From: Laburnicola sp. R22_1 | Taxonomy: Eukaryota > Ascomycota > Dothideomycetes > Pleosporales > Didymosphaeriaceae | Assembly: GCA_014281115.1 (NCBI GenBank) | Contig: JACONQ010000012.1 | Location: 2,480,001 to 2,544,000, forward strand | Direction: 5' to 3' | DNA length: 64,000 nt | Shown here: positions 9,365-20,452 of the stretch, in pieces | Numbering within the stretch: position 1 is the stretch's first letter | How the letters are laid out: the number at the start of each line of letters is the position of its first letter | The notes under the pieces: generated by a model | Database searches by the model: none | What the model saw: only the letters and a program-made list of their open reading frames with translations | Told to the model about the DNA's origin: nothing | Translations under genes and position numbers: made by a program

Positions 9365-11177
9365 TAGAGATGCCAACAATCAATTATGGTTGCAATCAAG
9401 GCCTAGAAACTGGCAAAAACTGCAATTCAATCAACTCAACTTTGAAGCCGTGATAACTGCAATCAATTCAATTTGTGATGTCGTGATTGATTGAATTGAT
9501 TTCAATAATTGCAGTTGAAGCGTGATAGCGTGAGGTTGTAGAGCTTAGTGAGGCAGCGATCTCGCGATAGTTTTCTGGTGTTGAAAGCTCGTTAGTCAGC
9601 GATCAGAACCCTGATTTTCGCCCTGTTTACCCATCGTCTGATCTCTATAACCACCACGAGGCATTAGAAAGCTCGTAGTCCATCTCTTTTGAGTGTTTGT
9701 ATTGTCGTTTTTGGTGTTGAGATCGTCGTAATGGCCCGCAGCAGTACGAAAAAACGCGCTTCTGCGCAGGATAACTCTGACGCGCGCTTGTTAAAACAAC
9801 GCAAGCTCGTCGCGAAGGGCACTAAAAGCCAACCCGTAATTGTCGAGGATACCCAACTGAGCTCACCGCGTCAAGCCCTGGCGATCGCTAGCCAGGCCGA
9901 CGATTTCGAATCACAACTGCGCGATTTAAGGCTAGAAGTTGAGATCGCTGCGCCCGTTGAGGCTTCAGAAGCTGCTACTGTGGCTTTAACGGCGCTAAAC
10001 GATGAGGAGGACGAGGTCTTTGATGGGAGGTTTGTGGATAACTTTAACGGGATAGATTGGAGTTGTCAAACGCTATTGACGACGCTATTGCAACAATCAT
10101 AGAAGATCCATATTCTGACGACGACGAGAGCTTCGATAAGTACCAGCGGTGGCGAGCTTTTAAGCCGAAGTGGTCAAAACCTCAATTTAAAAGCGCCAAC
10201 AGCAACCCAATCAAGTATTAAATTGCTCTACAAGCTAAATACCCCAACCTCGCCCGCTTTGCGATCAATATATTAACAATACCAGCTAGCAGTTGCGAGT
10301 GTAAGCGCATGTTCAGCAAACTCGGCGATCTACTCACTCCTCGGCGTCGCAAAATCAGCCCACAACTGCTATCCGCGCTTCAATGTATCCAGAGCTGGAG
10401 GAGCGCTAGAGCAGCTGTTGTTAGCGTAGTCTCCGCAACTCAACTCAGCAATGCGGAGCTCGATCAGCTGTACGAGCTTGCGCAATGGGTGGAGCCTAAC
10501 AAAGCGGACGATACATGAAGCCAGTGAGTATATCGTCAACTTTGCTAAGCTATAGCTAACTACTTCCTCTAACAGCTGATTTCCCCGCCCAAACAAGCCC
10601 TCCTCGCGAACGATACTGCTTTGCGAACGCTGCCCCAATCGATCGATACCTCGTTACACCCATACTGTTGTTGGAGCAGCGTCAGCTCGCCGCGGGCGAC
10701 GCTGCGAGCTCACCTTTTGCTAGGCGCGGCAATTAGATGAGGTTGTATACTTGTTTATACTACAATCTCATATCAGAGTAACGCAAGCCCTCGGTGTAGC
10801 AGCCTACAGGACTACACTCGTAAGTGGCACCTTTGCCAGTGCTACTGTTAAGCTCACAACAGGGTAGTCCAGTAACCACGCAGGTCTCTTTTAAGGTAGC
10901 CAAAAGTCGTAGGTAACTTCAAGTCTCAATGGGCGCGTTACTTTCTTGCTTTTTTTTTGCTGTTTTTTGGCCTCCAGGCGATCAACAACAACACCAGCAA
11001 CGTCAACCCACGATACCTGCCTAATCGGGTAATCGAAATTGCAATCTGCAATCAACTTGCAATCAATCACTCAATTTTTAGCCTTTAATTCAATCAACTC
11101 AATCACGACTCTAAAAAACCTGCAATCAATTCAATCACAAGCTTCAAAATTGATTGAATTGATTGTTGGCATCTCTG
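9365..11177 (+). mobile_element. Internally deleted hAT transposon
   Basis: The element is bounded by the 8-bp target duplication CAAAGGAT (9357-9364 and 11178-11185). Its TIR is about 20 bp: TAGAGATGCCAACAATCAAT at the left, and at the right the complement of CAGAGATGCCAACAATCAAT. The one mismatch (C to T before A) has the RIP context. Subterminal regions hold many copies of CAATCAATTCAAT in both orientations. It encodes only N- and C-terminal parts of a hAT transposase, so it looks non-autonomous. Confidence 0.85.
9731..10518 (+). pseudogene. hAT transposase remnant (N-terminal part plus C-terminal dimerisation domain)
   Basis: From ATG 9731 (MARSSTKKRASAQ) a basic N terminus and an acidic linker run to about 10060. 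After a frame change the sequence resumes with KYQRWRAFKPKW, a stop replacing Gln at about 10220, then a clear hAT dimerisation domain (YPNLARFAINILTIPASSCECKRMFSKLGDL ... RRRKISPQLL) ending at 10518. The RNase-H-like catalytic core expected between the two parts is missing, so this is a deletion derivative rather than just a mutated copy. Confidence 0.8.
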
Positions 11178-11185
11178 CAAAGGAT

Positions 11186-11929
11186 GCGCAACAGTATCTG
11201 AACCCAATAACACTGGCACTCTCTACTCTTTCTTCGCAACATAATGCAAGTACTTTGAGTGATTTAAAAGTGACGATGCTTTTGGCCGTTTGAAATCTCC
11301 ACACAAGGGTTTAAGATCCGCAACAACAATCGCGTTATACAGACTTCCAAATAATTGTCTATTGTAATTCTACCGGGAGACATCCATCACTACTGAGGGC
11401 GTAGAACCGCTCAAACAAGGAATGAGAATGATTAGGGCTGCGGGAATCGTTGGGTGTACCTCCTTGACTCTGCGTCGGAGCAATTAGCGAAGAGTGGCAG
11501 CAAGAATTTTCTTGCGGGAACCTAAGGCCTCGCGCCGCCGTGTTTGAGTTCGCTGGAATGCTATTGATCACATAGCTGCACTTTCTCTTTAGAGATGACG
11601 CCAGGCTAGAACAGAATAAAAGCGGAAATGGAGAGATTAAAGAAGTAGTTGGTTGATTGAGAGATCTATCGGAATGAATGAATGTAGGTCCTTCTGTTAC
11701 AGTGTGGGTAGACGCATAATACTGAGCGTAGCTCCAATTATACTTAGTAGAAGCAGCGCATGCTACTAGTGCGAAACTTCAGAAGAGTACGAAGCATTCT
11801 ATCATTACCAGTACCGTCAATCGATTCCTCCTGACCCCGACAGCTGCTTTTACTGTGTTAATGCTGTTAGCATTTATTAACACACAGTGAGAACCTTCAA
11901 CGTGAAGGCCTCTGGAGTAAACTTGGAAC
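11186..11929. other. Intergenic, no gene recognised
   Basis: Between the hAT element and the secreted-protein gene. Short open frames exist on the minus strand but show no family resemblance or splice support. It contains the 3' flank of the secreted-protein gene. Confidence 0.4.
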
Positions 11930-12290
11930 CTACTTGTAAAAAGTGCATTTGTTGAACGCCAAAGGAACCGCAACGCCGTCAGCACGGTCGCCGATTTTTT
12001 TGGGAACTCCCTCTGTAAAACCCGCTTTGTAAGCTACGTTCAAAAATACATAGATGCTGATTGACTGGGAACTCACGGCATCCTCCTGAGTTTTTAGTGT
12101 ACTTGACGGAGCCGACAGGGTCGTAAAAGCATGGCCCTCCCCCCTGGCAGCCGCGAAACTTTTTGAAGGAGATCGGGCTCGTTGGTGGGGCCCGCTTATC
12201 GAGCTGGAGCTCGGCCTCAGCTGCGATGGGTTGAGGAGCCGCGGCGGTGACAGCGGCCAAAAGAGCAACGAGGCCTGTAGAGAATTTCAT
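11930..12290 (-). CDS. Small secreted four-cysteine protein (effector-like)
   Basis: Two exons, 12077-12290 and 11930-12012, with a 64-nt intron (12013-12076, GTGAGT...ACAG), give a 98-residue protein. The start MKFSTGLVALLAAVTAAA is a classic secretion signal. A dibasic LDKR at residues 30-33 looks like a Kex2 processing site, leaving a ~65-residue mature peptide with Cys 48, 54, 71 and 94, ending NKCTFYK. Splicing is favoured because it adds the fourth cysteine and a clean stop; read through, the frame would end in an unlikely SSQKNRRPC tail. I recognise no family. A small secreted Cys-containing protein at the edge of an AT-rich RIP tract is a common setting for fungal effectors or antimicrobial-type peptides, but function is not shown. 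Confidence 0.75.
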
Positions 12291-12413
12291 CTTGGTAGTG
12301 AAGTAATTGTATCGGTAGTATTCGGTGTGAAAGAAGAAGGTTGTGAATAGCGTAGAGATGAAGGTAGTTCGATGGAAGTTGATGCCAGAGTAAGTAGGGT
12401 GACTGCAGGTTGC

Positions 12414-12419
12414 TTTATA
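12414..12419 (-). promoter_or_regulatory. TATA-like box of the secreted-protein gene
   Basis: TATAAA on the minus strand about 125 bp upstream of the ATG at 12290, followed by a plausible 5' leader. Confidence 0.4.
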
Positions 12420-12539
12420 CTTTCAGCACGTAGATACAGTATAACTGAATGGGCTGATAGCTGGTGTCCTTGCACTAAGCGATGCTTTTGGATGCAAGAA
12501 TGATACGTTAACTCTGAGCATGAAGCATACTGTTCGCGT

Positions 12540-13010
12540 CAGCAAGTGCGTTGGCAACAAGGTACTGCTAGGATGTCTAGCTGCCGAGACTATTACTAAA
12601 ATGCAAGTAGAAGTTCAAAAGCCAGGACTAGCATTAAATTGCTGACGAAGTTCAGCTGCGGAGACTGTTGCCAAGATGAGGCTGAGCTTCAGCAACCAGG
12701 GTTATCATCAGATTGCGCCTCGCAAACCCCAGTCACTAAGAATCCAAAAATCTGAAGTACCGAATCAAAGGTTTTTGCGGGAAGATCTGTTAGTCTCGAG
12801 CGCGAAAGCTAGAAGAATATCTTTAAATTGCTGACAATGTGGAGCTGCTGACGCCACGGTTAAATTGTTAGCGGAGGTTCACCGCCCAAGAGGACTAGTT
12901 AGGTACTGAAGGGAATTCAGCTGCCGAGGCGAGACGAGCCTCGTATTGCTGATGAAGGCTTGGCTTCTAAAATCATCACCTAATTGCTGACCGGGTAACT
13001 TGTTCCGCTC
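12540..13010. repeat. Degenerate short repeat cluster
   Basis: Variants of AGCTGCCGAGACT (near 12570, 12657, 12840, 12920) and AAATTGCTGAC (near 12638, 12823, 12994) recur at irregular spacing. This looks like a decayed tandem array or the end of an old element. No gene seen. Confidence 0.3.
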
Positions 13011-13960
13011 TATTGCATCGCAATTTTGCTATCGAGTCTTGGCGCAAAATTGCAGCAACGTCTCTGCTAATAGTGTAATTCTTCCCAAGATGCCCTTTTC
13101 TTTAAATTAAGCTCTGTGAAACTGCGGCTTATCAGGGTTGCTTACTCTATTACACGAACAAATGCACTGCGTTTTTTTACTACCTAAAACTAGTATTATA
13201 AAGAATAAACGCTACTTAATATTATTAATAGTATAGTAGTAAACTATAAGTTATATAGTATATAGATAGGTAATTTAATATACTATATTAAGAAAAATCT
13301 AGGTATTTTAAATACTATAAACTTTAAGTTACAACTTACTTTTTAGTAATTTAGTTACTTAGTACTTAGCTAAATTAGTAATTCTTAGTACTAAAGTAAT
13401 TTTAATAAGTAATAGGCTAAGATTACTAAAAGTTACTAAAGATATAGAAAATATAAAAAGTAGCTATATAGTCTAAAGAGGCTAAAGAAAAGTTACTATA
13501 ATAAATAGACTATAAAAATATAGTAGATATATAAATATATACTTATTTTATAAAATTTCTATAAAAAATAGGTAAAGTAATAGCTGGGTGTTTAAAAGTT
13601 AATAGGTTATTAGTAAAAAATAATAGAGTACTATTTAGTATTAGAAGTAGAAAGTATATAATATTTATTATATATTATAGTAGTAGAGGGTATATTTAGA
13701 AGTTTTAGGTAGTTAATTATCTAGTAATATAGTAAAAAGTTAAAAGGTAGATATTAATTATCTAGTAAAGTTATAGGTAGGTAAGTAAGTTAGGTTATTA
13801 TTATTATAAGTTGTTATTTTAAAAGCTAAAGGAAGAATATTAGTAAAACTTTAATATATTTTAGTCCTAGGGCTTAGCGCTTATATATAATATAATATAA
13901 TATTATATAGGCGCTAGTAACATAATAAAAAACGCAGTAATTAAATACAGTAGGTGTTAG

Positions 13961-14290
13961 GGATCGCCGCCCATCGGCCCATCGGACCTCCGGTCGGCCC
14001 GACGTTAATCCGACCCGGTCGGCCCAACGTTAATCCGGCCCCGCGCGCTAGTCCCAATTAGGTAGTACCAGCGCGCCCTTAGGACCGCTGCCACACAGGT
14101 AGTATGCGGCACCTAGTATCCTCATTATAGCAATTCAACCTGTTCAACAATTGAGCCCGATTGCTCCCTTACAGTTACTACTACTATGTGCTAGATACTA
14201 AATTATAGTGCCTTCTATTTTACTTCTCTCTATATATAGTGTAAACTTAACCTTAGTTAGAATCTTCACATAATAAAGATTTTTAATAAT
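13961..14290 (+). repeat. LTR-like segment with GC-rich 5' end
   Basis: It starts TGTTAGGGATCGCC and contains a twice-repeated GGTCGGCCCRACGTTAATCC (26-bp period). Next are an AT-rich core with TCTCTATATATAG and an AATAAAG signal, as in a retrotransposon LTR. No second copy is visible in the window, so it may be a solo LTR; the call is tentative. Confidence 0.3.
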
Positions 14291-14754
14291 TATACTAAGT
14301 AAAACACTAGAGTTAGTGTTTAGGTCTAAATAGTAGGCGTTAAATAAAAAAATAAAGGTAAGGTTAGCTAAAAAAGCTTAGATATTAAAAAAGCTAACTA
14401 AAGTAAGTAAAAGCGTAAAGAGAATAGCTAGGGTATTAGCTAGATTGTTTAAATTAATATTACCCTATATAGCTACTATAAAGAGTAGTATAAAATTAAT
14501 AAAAATAAAAAAAGTATCCTTTATCTACTAAGCCCTCTTTATTAGAGTATTAGAGAGTTAGAAACTAGTTATACTAGATAGTAGTAAAGATAAAAAAATT
14601 CTAAAATGGCTAGGTTAGTTAGAGTTTTATACCTAGAAATAAGTACGTAAAATAAGTCTTACCTAGAACTTTAGTAGGTAGAAAGTTAAAGTTTAGTTTA
14701 GAAAGTTAAAAGTAGAGTAGTAGAAGGGCTCTTTATATATCCTAATATTAGGCC

Positions 14755-15180
14755 TATAAGTACCTACTAGATAAGGTAAAAGCCTGACTACTAGATAAAG
14801 TAAAAGAACTAACTAGATAAAGTAAGAACCTACTAGGTAAAGTAAAAAAAGTAAGAACTAGTAGGTAAAATAAAAACCTGCTAAGTAAAGTAAAAACCTA
14901 CTAGATAAAGTAAAAACCTACTAAGTAAAGTAAAAAAGTAAATAAAGTAAATAAAGTAAATAAAGTAAATAAAGTAAATAAAGTAAATAAAGTAAATAAA
15001 GTAAATAAAGTAAATAAAGTAAATAAAGTAAATAAAGTAAATAAAGTAAATAAAGTAAATAAAGTAAATAAAGTAAATAAAGTAAATAAAGTAAAAACTA
15101 ATTAGGTAAAGTAAAAATCTAGTAGGTAAAGTAAAAACTACTAGGTAAGGTAAAAACTACCAGGTAAAGTAAAAACTATA
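14755..15180. repeat. Minisatellite and 9-bp microsatellite
   Basis: About 20-bp units of the type GTAAAAACCTACTAGGTAAA flank, on both sides, a run of about 17 copies of the 9-mer GTAAATAAA (about 14937-15094). The 9-mer looks like an internal expansion of part of the 20-bp unit. Confidence 0.85.
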
Positions 15181-15247
15181 TTATAACAGGTTTTTATTTA
15201 GGTATATAGTAAATATCTAGAATTTAAATAAAAGGCGTACTAGGTTT

Positions 15248-15685
15248 ATAGAATACTAACCCTTTTAAAATATAAAATATTAGACTAATATTTTATAAAA
15301 AGCAATATGTACACTATAGCGCTAGATAGAATATTGTCTAGATCTAGAAATATTAAACTAGTAGGGGCATTATTATACTAGAGCTATAGGGAGAATATTA
15401 CACTAGCTCTTATATGCTAGAGATAATATTAAATCTAGCTTTATAAAAGGTATAATATTATACTAAAGTATAAATAGATATACTATGTCTATACTAGCGT
15501 AAGTATACTAGCGCATTACAATATACCTATTATATAAAAGTATAGGTAGTAGAGAGGTAGAAGGGGTTTCTAGTAAACTTTTATTATAACTTTTAATATA
15601 AATATTCTAAACTTTCCTCTATACCTCTAAGATTAGAGCACTATTAATTTTAGTCCTAAATTAGGGTTAAAAGACTATAATATGC
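15248..15685 (+). repeat. Direct repeat copy 1 (possible decayed LTR)
   Basis: This segment and 17936-18306 share long near-identical stretches, for example TATACCTATTATATAAAAGT, and end alike with AATTAGGGTTAAAAGA. Copy 1 carries about 80 extra bp near its start. Differences are mostly C/T and G/A. A TATATAAAAG motif in each copy fits an LTR promoter, with a ~2.25-kb internal region between the copies. Confidence 0.55.
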
Positions 15686-16934
15686 TTATATAAATAAGAT
15701 AGCTAGTCTACTAATATTATTATAGTAATAGAGTCTTATTACTATAAGGTGCTTAATATATATTTAATTTTGCTTTTTAACCTAAACTATTTAGTTTTAC
15801 GATACTAAATCTATAATAAAACTAAATAAAGTAGTACTAAATACTTCTCTTATAATTAATCTATAAAAGAATAATTAGTAGACTTAGTAACTATTATTTT
15901 CTTTTATAATACGTATAGAGTGCTAGAATATACTTTTATACTCTAGGCAAAGACTATTACTATTTTTACTATACTTAATAGGGTATTAATTTTAGATCTA
16001 TCTATATTATATATAAGTATTAATAAGTATAGTAAAGTTAAGATAAAACTTACTATAATAAACTAGATAGGTGGTTATTTAAATAGTAGTTGTGGATAAG
16101 CAAATATAATTATTATAAATATACTAGTGTATAAGTAGCTTTTAATATTACTATAGTTTTCCTTACTAGTAAAGCATAATTATATTAAACTTTAGTTTAG
16201 CTTCTTATAAGTTACTATTGTCTAAAAAAATTCGGCTCCTTTTACTAATAAAATTATGTTAGTTGCAATAATTATTATAGTAATAATTAATTTTTAGAAG
16301 AATATACTAGTAGAGATAGAATAAAAGAATATATTTTTATCTTTTTATAGTATAATATATAGTATAGTATTATATATTTTTAACAGTGTAAGTGTGTTCT
16401 TTATATCTAGTTTACTAATGTAAGTATATTTTAATATATATTTTAGTAATTACTATCTTTTAGGTATATTCTAATTTTTATATATAAGTAAACTACTAGT
16501 GCTATAATATAGAATTTAACCTTTTATACTTCTATATAGGCTAGCTTCTAGTGCTATAATATTAGTTAAATATTCTAATCTTTTAATATAAGTAAGCTAC
16601 TAGTGCTATAATATTAATAGAATATTCTCTAATTTTTATATAGACCAGCTGCCAGTACTATAATATTAAATTAAAGTTGCTAACCGTTTTAGATAGGCTA
16701 GTTACTAGTTATATAATAGAGATAGTAGGTAGAATTTTAGCTTTTTAGTAGTACTTTACTACTAGTATATAGCGAGTCTACTATACCTATAGCCAAGTGC
16801 CCCTATTTTTATATAAATTTATTTACTATTATTTTTAGTATCTTTACTCTTATATAAAGTACTTTTTATTTTTTTAGTATTTCTCTACTATAATATATAG
16901 AAAGCTAATATATATTTTTAGTAAAACTGCACTT

Positions 16935-17900
16935 AATAGAGTATAGTAAAAGAGTATTCTTTTAGAGAAATACTCTAATTTATACCCTAAAGGCTAGGCG
17001 CTCTATTAGTGTGTGCTTTTAGAGACTTAACCTAAGTGTAATATATCTTTGTCACTAGAGATTTTTGAATATAGGCTAGCTATTAGTACTATAGTATAGG
17101 TATGGATTCACTATACTTTTAGCTAACTAGCCCTATATTTATATAGACTTTTCTATCTTTTTTTAGTAGAATTACTTCTTTATTTTTATCCCTTAATTAC
17201 TATTTTTAAAGCCTTTATATAGATTATAATAGTAATTTTTATATATTTTAGTTATATAGGGTATAACTATATTCTTTATATATTTTATATATCTAGAGTA
17301 TAATTGCGTACTCTGTGTATTTTAGCTATATAAAGTATAATTACAATCTTTATAAATTTTAGCTATAGAGGATATAATTACCTACTTATAGGTCTTTAGT
17401 ATACTCTTTTTAGTATTTTTAGGTTAGAGAGTGTAGTAGAAGAGTACTCTTCTAAAGAAATACTCTAATTTATACCCTAAAGACTAGACACGCTACTAGT
17501 GTATACTTTTAAAAACTTAATCTAGATATAATATATCTTTATCTCTAGAGATTTTTTAATATAGGCTAGCTATTAGTGCTATAGTATAAGTAGGGATTTA
17601 CTATAGTTTTAGCTAACTAGCCTTATAAGTATATAGTCTTCTCTATCTTTCTTTTTAATATAATTACTTTTCTATTTTAATTCCTTATTACTATTTTTAA
17701 AGCCTTTATATAGGTTATAATAGTAATTTTTATATATTTTAGCTATATAGGGTATAATTATTTTCTTTATATATTTTAGCTATAGAGGATATAATTACCT
17801 ACTTTATAAGTATTTAGCACACTCTTTTTTAGTGTCTTTAGATTAGAGAGTATAGTATAATGGCACCCTTCTAGAGAAATACTTTAATTTATATTCTAAA
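16935..17900 (+). repeat. Tandem repeat of ~430-490 bp units
   Basis: Units begin at about 16935, 17421 and 17848 with AGAGTRTAGTA and share an AAATACTCTAATTTATACCC block and a GGCTAGCTATTAGT block. Two full units and a partial third are seen, diverged mainly by transitions. Confidence 0.6.
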
Positions 17901-17935
17901 GGCTAGGCACTTTATTAGTATATACTTTTAGAGAC

Positions 17936-18306
17936 TAACTCTTTTAAAATATAAGAATATTAAACTAGTAGAGGTATTATTACGCTAGGGCTATAGAAAG
18001 AATATTACACTAGCTAATCTACACTAGAGGTAATATTAAACCTAAGGCGTAATATTATACTAGAATATAGGCAGATATATTACGCTTATACTAGTATAAA
18101 TATACTAGCGCCCTAGCGTATTATAATATACCTATTATATAAAAGTATAAATAATAAGAAAGAGTTTTTAATAAACTTTTATTACAATCTCTAAAATTCT
18201 AAACTTTTTCTTATACCCCTAAGATCCTAAACTTTCTCTTATACTCCTAAGATTAGAAAGAGCACTATTAATTTTAGCTCTAAATTAGGGTTAAAAGATT
18301 ATATTA
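17936..18306 (+). repeat. Direct repeat copy 2 (possible decayed LTR)
   Basis: Partner of the segment at 15248-15685; see that entry. It lacks the ~80-bp insertion near the left end. Confidence 0.55.
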
Positions 18307-20452
18307 CACCTTTTACTTACTATTATTACACTTTAATATAGGTTATATAGGCTATAATTCTATTATAAGATTATAATACTCTAAATTCTTCTTTAGTAAT
18401 ATTTCTAGTAGTAATATATTTAAAGGAGTGTAATTTAGTATATATACTATATATATACTCTTAATCTCTTACACTCTATTAAAAATACCTTTATTATACT
18501 TTATAATTATATTAAGCTATAGTATAAACTAGAGTATTATTATACCCCTCTTAATATATATGTTTAAGATAGTATTATATAGCAAAATTATAAAAATATT
18601 AACTCTAAACTTTGCCTTTAGTATACTCTAATATTTCTCTATTTTAAGCTACTAGCGAAACTCCTTTTATCTAGCTAAATTTATCTCGTTTATATATAGA
18701 TATAAGAGACTAAATAAATACTCTTTAGTAACTATTATATATCTATATTTATATCTCCTATTATATCTCCTCTACTTTTAAACTAATGCCTCTAAGGCCT
18801 TATATTCGAGCTATAGCGCTCTTTATATCTAGTATTAATATATTTTACTTATAATTCTAGTAGTCTAGCCCTATCTAGCTATTTTATTTTTAATTCTAAT
18901 AAGTATAAGTCTCCCTACTATTATAGAATAAGCGAAGTTTCTAAGTAGTTACTATTATTTTCTTCTAGATCTAATTCCTTATAATCTAGTAGGGGCGGTA
19001 GCGTCCTAATAGAGTCTAAGAATAATAACCTTTAGTTAGCATTTTATAACCTCTATACCTATAGTATAGTTTTCTAGTTATATAGATAATTTATAGTGCC
19101 CATACCTATAGCCTTCTTAATTATTACTCTAATAATAGTAACTTCTATCTTAGGCAAATATTAGGCAAATAATTAATACTACTACTTTATGTTATTCTTA
19201 GTAATATTATTTCTTAATTAGGCTTCTACTAGTTCTTAAAAGCTAGCTACTATTTATAATATAGTCTTATCTAACTATTATTTTAAGTACTTATTTATAG
19301 CTCGCATTAACACTCTAGTTACTAACTATTTTTATTTTATTCTAGAAGGTTTATCTACTATATCTAGCTTACTATCTAGTATATTAGTATTTTATGGTAG
19401 GCTTTAGTACACTTTCTTAATAAACTTAACTATATATTACTTATTAACTTATTTATAAATCTAGTAAACACTAGTCTCTATTATAGGTATAATAAATACC
19501 TACCTACTAGGTGTGTTAGACCTAAAAGGGCTATAAAAATTAGGGCGTTTAGAGCTAGGTGTTTATTAGCTTTTAGTATTAGGTCTTTAAGATTATTATT
19601 ATCTAACACTAAGTTAGCCTTAATCTAGTTAACTAGCATATCTACTGTTATATATATAATTTAGGATTAGAAAAATTATCTTATTTTATCTACCTTAGTA
19701 GCTAGGCCACGTATATTAATAGTAGTTCTAGAGTTTTGCTAATATATTTTTACTCTAGTTTAGAGTAGAAATATAGTTATATCTTCTTAATAAACTATAC
19801 TATATAATAAACATAAATATTAACTATTAATACTCTTATTATAAACTATTTTAAGTATATCTATTTTAACTACCTTAAACAATCCGACGGCATTTTGGCT
19901 GCTAATTTGGGGTGTCCGCGCTGCCGTTTTCTAACGCTAACTTGCCACTAAACCTCCCTACTCATATGCTAGACAGCTCAGGCGCATGTGCTCTCTGGAT
20001 TACCCACTTTAGCTAGCGTAGTCGCGCTTCTACACCCTAACTTCAAGGAAGCTTAGCAGCAGAGCTCTCGGCACGCTGTTATAATCCAACAGCGCCCAGA
20101 TCACATTATATTCTGCGTTTCAAAATACCACACGCTCTTCTTTCCCTCGCACGGATACCTCATCGCCATTATTATAGCACTCTTATCTGGGCTCTCGCCT
20201 AAGCGGCGGATTGCGGCACCCCTACTGCCAAGAACACAAGATTAGGGCGGAGCTCTTAACACCACTCGCTATTCTTATTACTAGCAGCATACTAACCCAA
20301 GGCAAGGCCGCCCTATTGGCAGCGTACTTAAAGCAGTTTCCTTAGCCTTTATAGAACCACCAGTAAGGACCACCTCTTCTCTCGCTTATATACTTAACTA
20401 GCCGCCCTACCTATTATCTAATATGCCCATACACCCCCCGCACTAACGCAAC

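Larger units (their letters stand above)
13150..19880. other. AT-rich tract, RIP-like, no intact genes
   Basis: Base composition drops abruptly to strongly AT-rich with a great excess of TA dinucleotides, and every frame is closed by frequent TAA/TAG. This is what extensive RIP of repeated DNA leaves behind. Direct repeats, satellites and one GC-rich island inside it are listed separately. Confidence 0.8.
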
